From positions 83,325,603 through 83,389,602 of the forward strand of contig NC_089587.1 of assembly GCF_019320115.1 (NCBI RefSeq): a stretch of 64,000 nt of DNA, in the 5' to 3' direction. This DNA comes from Miscanthus floridulus (taxonomy: Eukaryota > Streptophyta > Magnoliopsida > Poales > Poaceae). Positions 55,525 to 64,000 of the stretch are shown here, piece after piece. Every line of letters begins with the position of its first letter. The first letter of the stretch is position 1. The notes under the pieces are model-generated. The model ran no database searches. It saw only the letters and a program-made list of their open reading frames with translations, and was not told the DNA's origin. Position numbers and translations under genes: made by a program.

Positions 55525-57252
55525 GCAGAGGCACCTGAGACATATGTACTGAATTAAATCGAAAAGGAGGCACTTGCTGCAACATCAAGCAACACAAACA
55601 TCATCAATAATACTACTGATAGCATATCCTTATTTTTCTAAAATATAATGATACCACCACATTAAGTTACCTAAAGGCCTCCTTGGCAGAGTTAGTTCCA
55701 CTCCTAGATTCTTTAGCTCTACTTCTTGATTCTCTAGTGAAGTGATTCTACTTGATTATGATGGGGAACAGGGTGGAGACTGGAGAGCAGGCGAATAAGA
55801 GCACAAATGTGAACTAATCATATTTCAAATTTGCAAGGTGCAAAATTGCATTATGTGCCTCTGGTTTTTGCGTTGTTCTTTTTTTTTATCAATCTTTACC
55901 TTATTATTAGGTTCACTCATTCATAAATTGACCAACCAAATTAAGTAATTAACAAACAAGGACACAAATTAAACAAACAACAATTAGAAACAACAACTAC
56001 GACTCGGTGATTGTAATTGCCACCGGTTGGCCCATACCTTTATTTTGACGCGTCTGATGCTTAATCCATGGGTTGATCGGACAATGTTGTCAACCAGCTA
56101 CTTGGCACGCACCGTGATCAACTCATGGGCATTGAGACATCTCACACTTGTAGTGCCTCGGCATGCGGAGGTGCAGACGCTGCAAATTAAACGGCAGTGT
56201 TGCCTGGCCTCACCTTTTGCGTTGCCAACTTGCCACTTCCGGCGCGCCGGCGTCAACTTTCGAATCCTACCCGCCGGCGTCTAGGGCAACCTCTGCTTGA
56301 ATTGCTATGCTACACTTGCCCAAAGAACTAAAAGCATCGGGTTCTCAGCCCTCGAGGAGATAGCCAGTCGAATAGGCAACAGGGGAGGCCCACACAAAAC
56401 CTATGCTCCCGAATTGCCAGCCCAAAATATTGGTTCGTTGTTGTGTTTCTTCTCACGTCGGTGTTCAGACCTTGGATGCTTAGCTTCCGTCCTCATCAAG
56501 GGCTGCCATAACTTAGCCGGCGTGGGATCTAACTCCACCCGAGCCCAAGACAAACTAAGCTGCCACCGGATCCAAGGTGGCGCAGTGGATGCTCCACCTC
56601 GACCTAAGAAGAAGGGATTCAAGAAAGGGTTGCGCCACCTCGACCTGAGAAGAAGAAAAGCTTCTTTTTTTCTCATCGTCGTCTACCAAAGTCGTCGCAG
56701 CAGCTTGGTTTAGTGCATGATCGGTGGAGTGAACTCTCTCAAGCTATGTATGGTATGGAGTCCTAATTCCTTTATCTTCTTTACAATGGTTATTATTGCT
56801 GCCATCGATTCATGTCAATAATTTTGTGTCTCGAAAACGTGAAACTCATGCTCCATCATATCCCTCTTTTTTCATACCTTTCGATGAATTGATGGCTGTG
56901 ATCCAGGGCAGGGATGGGGACAAAGACAGGAATAATAATTTGTCCCCGCGAGCGAGGGGATGGAGAAGGAGAGTGGGGAATTTTCGTGGCAGCCGGGTGC
57001 AAGACGTTACCCGTCGCCATCCTAGAGAGGCAGAAAGGCAGCAGGCTGCCGCTGCGTGGGCTCAGGATTGTTGCAGCAGCCCAGCCTTCTTCGTCGCAAG
57101 CCCAGAGTAGCCCCAAGCGCTATGTCTGGGCTCAAATTCCCAGGCCCATGGCGTGTCCGGACGTGCTCCCCACAGTTGGACGGCCCATGTTGTTGTGTAT
57201 GTGACCGCGCATGGCTTCATTCCGTGCTGACTGTAGACTTCAGATCAGTATA
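55525..57252. other. Intergenic, no gene recognised
   Basis: Host sequence to the right of the LINE. Open frames near 56027-56713 carry no known domain. An internal CCACCTCGACCTAAGAAGAAG-type duplication is visible near 56600 and 56636. Confidence 0.45.
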
Positions 57253-57490
57253 GCCTGTGTTTAGTTCCCAAAAAGTTTTCTAAAAAATGCTACAGTAGTT
57301 ATCACATCAAATCTTGCGATACGTGCATGGAGTATTAAATGTAGACGAAAAAAAACTAATTGCACAGTTTTGTTGGAAATCCGAGACGAACGTTTTGAGC
57401 CTAATTAATCAATGATTGAACATTAATTGTCAAATAAAAATGAAAGTGTTACAGTAGCCAAATTTCTAAATTTCGCGAACTAAACACGCA
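57253..57490. mobile_element. MITE, about 238 bp, common grass type
   Basis: Starts GCCTGTGTTTAGTTCCCAAA and ends with GAACTAAACACG, giving GTGTTTAGTTC/GAACTAAACAC inverted ends. Internal CTTGCGATACGTGCATGGAG, AACTAATTGCACAGTTT and TTTTGAGCCTAATTA are hallmarks of an abundant non-coding grass element. I think it is PIF/Harbinger-derived but am unsure of the superfamily. It is well preserved. Confidence 0.85.
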
Positions 57491-58782
57491 CATATTCCGT
57501 GATGTCTGGACTGTTTGCTTGTTGTTGGGTACATAGGAGTAGCTAGCTGATTACTCACGAGACGGTCCAATATTATTTACAACTTAAAAATTTATCGTTG
57601 GCAGGAAAGCCAGCCGTTTCGCCTGCTGCTTCTGTCAAGTGAAGACACAAAAATGCTCTACCTACACTGATTTCTAGCAGCTGCAGCGCTGATGCTAAGC
57701 CTGTTTGGCTGTAGGCGTGCTGCTAAGCTAAGCTTCTTGACTGACTGAGAGTGTATGCCTGATGGCCTTGACTCCTTGAGACTTGGTTAGTGGATTTTTC
57801 TTTTAAGGAAAATAAATTTGGTTACTATTATAATTCTCCCAGGTAACCGACAAGGCCCCGTGCGTGGCTATGGAACGCGTTCTTATTTTTATTTTATTAT
57901 TGTTTGCTTCTTCTTCTCGCAGAAAAGACGTGCTTCTTTGTACTAAGATAAGATAGACGCTGGATGAAATACACGAACCGCTCAAATAGAACGTCTAATC
58001 AAGCCACGCAACCTGTTACCTGTGCTTGGTGCCACTTACAAATACGACCATTGCTAAGTCCCCTTTGGAACACGCCAACACGGGGATTTTTTATATGTTT
58101 TACATCTTTTTCTGTAAAAATAAATTGATTCTCGTGAATTACTCCATTTCAAATGTAGATTTTTTTCCTATTTTATATATTTGTTTAAAGAAATGAGTCA
58201 ATTTCTGTGAAATTTATCCATTCTTGACAGGCCCTTAAGCAAGGGGCCTAAATAAGCTGCCTAAATGCTTGGCGCCTGCTATCAGAGCTGCACCTCAATC
58301 TTTGACTCTGGCCATCACCTGCGTGCTGCAGGGAGGAGCGAGTCTCGTTCCAGAACACGTTTCCATTTTTCTCTTTTGATTGAATCCTACGTTTTCACCT
58401 GAAATGGAACTACTATTGCACACTACTAAATTATTCCCTGAAATTTCTACGTTTCAAATTAAGAGCGACCTGGTCGATCAGTTTAAGCATTGCTGAACAT
58501 CTTGCGTCATCTACCCGTCACAGTTTCCGCTGAACAAGAGTTCCTCAAATGTACTGCAAATCAACAAAACATATGCTCGCAGTCGCAGGGAAGAACCCAT
58601 ATGAAAATTACTCAAAGACATCACTGAACACTTCGTACTTACAATTTCAAAAGCGCGACCGAAGCACCAAAATTTAAAAATTAAAAACCTAACGAAACGC
58701 AGCCGACGACCACCGCCGACGCCCGCTATACCTGCTGCACAAGTGCAGCCGCCGCCACGTCAGCCGGCTGACCATCACGCAC
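57491..58782. other. Intergenic and 3' region of the MGC gene
   Basis: No gene. A degenerate second MITE-like segment may lie at about 58055-58235, with CCCCTTTGGAACACGCC at one end and GACAGGCCCTTAAG at the other and AT-rich sequence between. 58500-58782 is probably the 3' untranslated region of the next gene. Confidence 0.4.
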
Positions 58783-59748
58783 TCAGCCGACCGCCGCCGC
58801 CGCGCCATCCTTCTCCACGGCCTCCAGCTCCAGCGCCTCGAGGATCTCGTCGAGGACGCGGCCCTCGTCCTCCGATAGCTGCTCCATGGCGCGCTCGAAC
58901 TGCGCGACCAGCTCCGGGTCGAACAGCGCCTGCTGCTGCTCGCCGGCGGCTCCTCCTCCGCGCTCAGCCGGCGTTGGCGACGTCCCGAACCTGGGCGTGA
59001 CGTATGAGCCCGGCGAGAAGATCTGCCCGCCCTGGCGCAACCAGTCCCGCAGGCTCCCGGACTTGGAGATGGAGAAGTCGAAAGCCGCCGCCGGCACACT
59101 CAGCTCGCCCAGCTGCCGCGCCCTCGCCCGCCTCTTGGCTCCAGCGGCGGCCTTCGACCCGGACCCGCCTGATAGCTCTGCCTCCGCGGTCGAGGCCGCC
59201 GCCGCCGTGGCTGTAGCAAGCTCCTCCTCATGCTCGGTTGCCAGCGCGGTCGCTCGTCCCGACGACGAGCCGCTCTCGCTCTGCGTCTGCTCCTGCTGCG
59301 TCAGTACCATCGCGTCGAACTCCTCCACCGTGCGGAAGCTCCTCGCCCTCCCGGCCGCGCCGCCGTCCGAGACCGACGCGGGCCACGGAGCCGGTGACCC
59401 GTCGCGACTGCTCTGCCGCCGTTCCCGCGCTTGCTCCGCCGTGCAGCAGCCCTCTTCCTCCAGGCCGGCGAGCAGCTCTGACACGTCGATCGTCTCTATC
59501 TTGGCCGGCGGCTCGGCCGGCGCCGGCGCCGTCGCGGGGCTATGCACCTCGGCGAGCTCCTTGGCTTTCCTGGCCGACGAGGTGGAGCTGCGGAGGAGGG
59601 CCAGGAACTGGTCGCCGTTGCTCTTAGAGGTGGACAGGATGATCTCCTCGATCGCGCTGCTCCTCTGGAAGCTGTGGCCCAGGCTGCAGCTCACCTTCTC
59701 CTGAAAGCTCCCTGATTTCGCCAGGATCTTGGACGACACACACCCCAT
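58783..59748 (-). CDS. 321-aa plant protein with myristoylation-type N terminus, family not named
   Basis: Intact frame starting MGCVSSKILAKSGSFQEK. Gly2 with Ser6 fits N-myristoylation and Cys3 could be palmitoylated, so the protein is probably at the plasma membrane. An ATG nine codons upstream exists, but the MGC start gives the lipid signal and follows the splice site. Notable segments are IETIDVSELLAGLEEEGCC (about 84-102), RSFRTVEEFDAM (about 130-140), low-complexity Ala/Ser/Glu runs, and a conserved-looking FDFSISKSGSLRDWLRQGGQ followed by FSPGSYVTPRFG near 230-262. The C-terminal end is a Glu-rich helix. I recall similar plant proteins of unknown function but cannot name the family. 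Confidence 0.85.
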   Translation of the reverse strand: MGCVSSKILAKSGSFQEKVSCSLGHSFQRSSAIEEIILSTSKSNGDQFLALLRSSTSSARKAKELAEVHSPATAPAPAEPPAKIETIDVSELLAGLEEEGCCTAEQARERRQSSRDGSPAPWPASVSDGGAAGRARSFRTVEEFDAMVLTQQEQTQSESGSSSGRATALATEHEEELATATAAAASTAEAELSGGSGSKAAAGAKRRARARQLGELSVPAAAFDFSISKSGSLRDWLRQGGQIFSPGSYVTPRFGTSPTPAERGGGAAGEQQQALFDPELVAQFERAMEQLSEDEGRVLDEILEALELEAVEKDGAAAAVG

Positions 59749-59765
59749 CTCTGATTCTCTGTAAT

Positions 59766-59887
59766 CTGAAAACACAAAGAAGCTTCTTTTTGTTCAGTTT
59801 ATCCTACTCTTCTTCTTCTCCACAACCATGATCACAAACTGAAACCATCTGAATTGGACTCAAAGAACAAAAGGTTCAGAAGCTTAC
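59766..59887 (-). other. Intron in the 5' untranslated region of the MGC gene
   Basis: Minus strand CAG|GTAAGC at 59887 and TGTTTTCAG at 59766 bound a 122-bp intron, 17 bp before the MGC start. The pyrimidine-rich 3' end (CTTCTTTGTGTTTTCAG) supports it. The upstream exon extends to about 60,030. Confidence 0.65.
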
Positions 59888-60205
59888 CTGATGAGCTAGA
59901 AGGGCTGAGGATCACGGTGGCTTGCTCCCTCCCTCCTCGGTTCTTGAGTTGACACTGACAGACACCGGGAAGTGTGCAATTAGCAGCAGGATTAGCAGAG
60001 CAACACATGCAGAGATGCAATCATGGGCGATCAATGGTTAGAAAACTCGAGGTGGCAGGCAACTGGGATAGAGAGTTCTAAACAGAGGAATTGGGTTTTG
60101 AGTCAACAACTGATATTTTAATTTTATTTTTATGGATCAAGAACTGTGACCTTATTTCTTAACCTTACCTTACCAGGTGCACGCCACCAACCCCTTTGGT
60201 TTGAA

Positions 60206-60223
60206 CACTACTAGTAGAAAACA
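60206..60223 (+). mobile_element. Possible CACTA transposon end
   Basis: CACTACTAGTAGAAAAC resembles CACTA (En/Spm) terminal repeats. No partner end or transposase is visible nearby, so this may be an isolated fragment. Confidence 0.3.
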
Positions 60224-60431
60224 TTGTTTAGTGAGCGCTGGAAGTAGCCACGGTCTTCGACGGTTATTGCATCACTGCCATGCAAATGTATTGTTCTGCT
60301 TGATAGTTAGCCGTGATTGTGATTGCGTTCAGGTTTGGAATAATCAGGATGACCTGCAGAGCTCAAAGTCCATTTGTAAGAAATCTGTTATAAGAGATGG
60401 AACAGTCAATGGTCGTCGTTCTAGACTCTGA

Positions 60432-62160
60432 GCCGCCGCCTCTGTTTTTTTGTTCTAAAAAAAATCAGGAGCCCATGTCTTGTTAAACTGACTCGGGTAT
60501 TCTCGACCCTAAAAGCATCTACCAGTTCTCATAGCCACACACCACATCAGCAATAAACTATTCTGTGGCACACAGGGTCTAAAAGGATCCAACCAATCTC
60601 TAGGGTCTCGTTCTCTCCCCTGTCTTCACTCCTTTCTCCATTTCCGTTTCTTTTCATCGAGAGCAACGACAAATCCATGGCACTGGGTTCTCTTGTTGGC
60701 GAGTGGCGCACTTCTCTTTCTCTCTCTCCCTATGGAATTTTCTTCTCCTAGCAACCAACAGCAATATGCAAGGATGCAAAAGGGACGTGTTCAATAGAAA
60801 AGAAGGGATGTGTTGTGTAGCCGTGCTGGCAACCTCCATACTCCAACGCAAAATATGTTGATTCTTCGTGCGTTGGAGTCTGCATCAAATCGATTTCTCA
60901 CTTGAGATTAAAACAATTTCTATGATATTTCATCTCTCCCTTTTAATTCCGCTTTCACGTCAGTGAAAAAAAATACTTGTACTTGAGGTTTTTTATTGCT
61001 ATAATATGGGCTTAAGTACATCGATACACGCCGTGTTTGACCGGGAGATATCGCCCTCTGCAGCATCAGCATCGAACTGATCAGTGACGAGAGAGCATTC
61101 CTAAGGTTTTATGCCCGAAGCGTGGTTGGTGTGCACCATCGAAAACCGCATTTGCCATTGCCATTGCCATTGCCATTGCCATGCCACCAAGGGTAGAGGC
61201 TATACCGTCTGCCGAGCCAACAGTGGGCTCCGCCTCCACTTGGCCCGCAAGAACCCCGATACGACGAAAGCATGACGACCGCGTGGCGGGAGGCGCACTA
61301 GGCCCTGTCCACTCGAGCGGGCCGCGGTGTCCATCCGCCGTCCGTGCCCGATCCAACGACCCAAGATGCCCCGAGGTTGTTGGAGGTCGCGCACGGCCTC
61401 CGACGTGGAAACTTTCCAGACTTTTTTGACAGGCCGACAAAAGTTTGAACCTTTCAGGCTTTTCGTTAAGGCAAGCATCACGATGATTAACCACGTCACG
61501 AGTCAATTTGTGTGTGCATATAAAAATTAAAACACCATAGATCGGAACAGTGGCGGATCCAAGATTTTGATAAAGGAGCCACACCAAAAATTTCATGTGC
61601 AATTTGCTAAAACATATTTAGCAATTCGGTAAATCATTTCAAAATTTGTCTCATAATTTAATACATATACAAGTAGAAATAACATAATAGTTCAAAAAAA
61701 TAATACTATTTGTATGGTTTTCTAGAGGACACAAAAAGTATCATACACCAAATTATCAAATGGTTATTGTAGCAAAAAACAAAAGAAAAGAAAGAGGAGA
61801 GGGAATGAAGGATCCTCACAAAGGAGGTACGGTGAGGCGGGAGATCATAAATGGTGGGAAGCCTTTGTCTTTGAATAATTCGAAGCCTTTGTCTGTGAGA
61901 AATTCCAAATCGAGTATATTTGATTTACAGTTATAAACGAGTCAGTACCTGAGCTTTATTATCTCTCTATCAGACTAGTTTGATCATAGACCCTCCTGAT
62001 CGGAACGGAACAACTCTACTGCAAGGGACTTGCTAGTGTCCCGCCCCTGTGGCGCAGAGTGAGCAAACGAGCGCATAACGCGTCGTGCTCGTGAGAGAGC
62101 GCATCAGCAGTGGGCCCGCGCCACCCTGGACGTTGTCCATGCCGCCCTAAACATCGTCTG
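60432..62160. other. Intergenic, no gene recognised
   Basis: Open frames here have no domains. A hexamer microsatellite lies inside and is listed separately. Confidence 0.45.
61152..61183. repeat. (TTGCCA)n microsatellite, about five units
   Basis: TTGCCATTGCCATTGCCATT continuing to 61183. Hexamer period, no coding context. Confidence 0.9.
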
Positions 62161-62189
62161 CGTCGTCGGCCACTTCCCACGCGCATCAT

Positions 62190-62620
62190 ATGTGCAACAT
62201 CAGATCTACTTTTGAAACATCCACATGCAATAACTGCAACATACAAAAGAAGACAAATGAAACACTTAAACAAGCGTCTCAAATACTTGTGAAAACGTCT
62301 GAAAAACATTTGAAAACCATTGCAAACATATGCAACATCGGGATAAAGCACTCGCAAACATACGTATGAAACACCTAAAAACACTTGAAACATATGCTTG
62401 CAACATGCATGTATATGCAACATCCAGATAAAACGCTTTCACCATTCATCTAAAACAGATGAAACATTTAGAACACACACTAGAAATTTACGTGTATAGC
62501 CATTACAACATGTGCAACATCCTGATCTACTTTTGCAACATCGCTATACAACACTTGCAACATACCAATAAAACATCTAAAATACTTGAAACATACTATT
62601 GCAACATGCACTTTCAGCGT
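62190..62620. repeat. Degenerate CAACAT/GAAACA repeat
   Basis: Irregular repeats of GCAACAT, GAAACACTT and CATC(A/G/C)GATCTACTTTTG blocks with no open frame. I recognise this as a dispersed grass repeat, class uncertain. Confidence 0.6.
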
Positions 62621-62829
62621 AGCATCTACTTGCTTCTTGGACGAATGGAGGCTCGTCGACGCGTAGCTCAATGCCGCGGAGTGGCTCGGAGGTCGCCGGT
62701 GTGGAGCTCGTCGGCGATACGGACCTCGACAGGGGCAGGGGCAGGTGGATGGAGTGCGGTGTGATGGGAGGCGTGAGTCCGTGTGGGGGCACGCAGCATG
62801 GGTGGGCGGTGGGGATGCAGGTGGGGCCG

Positions 62830-64000
62830 TGTGAAAGGTCCTAATGGCTAGAGGGGGGTGAATAGCCTAATAAAAATTCTACAACAACACTTAACAAAAT
62901 GGTTAGATAATTATGAGGTGAAGCAAGTGTTGCGCTAGCCTACTCAAAATGCAAGCCACCTATCACAATTTTAGTTTAGATAGTATCTATTCACACAATA
63001 GCTATGACACTACCCTATGTAAGTGTGCTCTCAAAGGCAAACTAAAGAGCCACACCAACCAAGCAAGTAAGCTCTCACAACTAGCTACACTAAAGAGCTT
63101 GACAACTAGTTTGCGGTAATGTAAAGAGAGTGATCAAGAAGGTTATATCATTGTGTAGATGAAGGAACTAATCAATCACAAGGATGAATAACAATAAAAC
63201 CAATCACCTCGAAATCAATGATGAACACAATGAATGTTTACCGAGGTTCACTTGCTTGCCGGCAAGCTACTCCTCGTTGTGGCAATTCACTCACTTAGAG
63301 GTTCACGTGCTAATTGGCTTCACACGCCAGGCCCTCAATAGGGTGCCGCACAACCAACACAAGATGAGGATCACACAAGCCATGAGCAATCCACTAGAGT
63401 ACCTTTTGGGTCTCCGCCGAGGAAAGGTCAAGAACCCCTCACAACCACCATGATCGGAGCCAGAGACAAACACCACCCTCCGCTCGACGATCCTCGTTGC
63501 TCCAAGCCGTCTAGGTGGCGACCAGCACCAAGAGTAGCAAGCGAATCCCACAGCAAAATACGAACACCAAGTGCCTCTAGACGCAATCACTCAAGCAATG
63601 CACTTGGATTCTCTCCCAATCTCACAAAGATGATGAATCAATGATAGAGATGAGTGGGAGGGCTTTGGCTAAGCTCACAAGGTTGCTATGTCAATGAAAA
63701 TGGCCAAAGATGTGAGCTTCAACCGGCCATGGGGCTTAAATAGAAGCCCCCACGAAATAGAGTCATTGTACCCCTTCACTATGCACAGCATGGGGTGATC
63801 GGACGCTCCGATCCGATTGACCGGATGCTAGCCCTCAGCGTCCAGTCACGTGATACACGCCACGTGTCCTCTCTCTTTGAATACTGTTCGCATGATCTCA
63901 ACGATCGTCAGTTGACCGGACACTGCACACAAGCTGACCAGACGCTCAACCTCCAGCGTCCAGTCATTTCCAGTAAGGTTCTAGAAACGATTTTCTTCGA
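62830..64000. mobile_element. LTR-like repeat running off the right edge
   Basis: Begins TGTGAAAGGTCCTAATGGCT, then AGGGGGGTGAATAGCCTA, which I recognise as the start of an abundant grass retrotransposon LTR. Near 63800-63970 it holds repeated (G)ACCGGA and (C)AGCGTCCAGTCA blocks, in pairs facing each other. Orientation and family cannot be set without the other end. Confidence 0.5.

Noticed and set aside
56297..56713. 138-codon + frame near the MITE
   Set aside because: No domain, an opposing 91-codon frame, an internal duplication and no splice or promoter context.
60206..60223. Complete CACTA transposon
   Set aside because: Only one end-like motif, with no partner end, subterminal repeats or transposase.

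Overview
This is nuclear DNA from a grass (Poaceae), probably a panicoid/Andropogoneae relative. The evidence is GC-rich, GC3-biased host genes set in repeat-rich DNA, MITE families I recognise from grasses, and plant-type Ty1/copia, Ty3/gypsy (Tat and Tekay) and L1-type LINE retrotransposons. I see no bacterial-style operons, CRISPR arrays, tRNAs or rRNAs.

Layout. 1-997: non-coding. 998-4922: decayed Ty1/copia gag-pol on +. 5621-18347: Tat-lineage Ty3/gypsy element A on -, with ~385-bp LTRs, a near-matching 5-bp target duplication, gag, protease, RT, two RNases H and integrase. It also carries an oppositely oriented accessory gene on + (7076-10237). 19270-21012: two tandem relics sharing a signal-peptide exon, one leading into a dead, truncated A1 aspartic protease, the other into a candidate 89-aa secreted protein. 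21217-22377 (-): an intact ATL-type RING-H2 ubiquitin ligase gene. 23962-55517: a three-level nest. An L1-type LINE (24.0-27.7 kb and 51.7-55.5 kb) was split just after its ORF2 start codon by Tat-like element B (27709-51708, +, ~1.53-kb LTRs). Element B was in turn split by a Tekay chromovirus (36332-50092, -, 3.2-3.9-kb LTRs) with a perfect ATAAG target duplication. 57253-57490: a MITE. 58783-59748 (-): an intact gene for a 321-aa protein with an MGC myristoylation-type N terminus. 62830-64000: the start of another LTR-like repeat running off the window.

The most striking observation is in the Tekay chromovirus. Between its primer-binding site and gag lies an extra, decayed but indel-free reading frame (46075-45083, -). 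The first 22 codons closely copy the N-terminal tail of histone H3, keeping the K4 and K9-S10-T11 positions. They are followed by a basic NLS-like patch, a coiled-coil-like stretch and an acidic tail. The same element's integrase ends in a chromodomain, a fold that in related proteins reads methylated H3 tails, so one element carries both an H3-tail look-alike and a putative H3-tail reader.

A second theme is that both Tat-like elements, on opposite strands and at different sites, carry an antisense accessory gene with its own TATA-like box. In both, repeated DNA fills the space where the pol genes and the accessory gene converge. Only the ATL gene, the MGC gene and possibly the 89-aa secreted protein look like intact host genes; all transposon coding regions carry stops or frameshifts.
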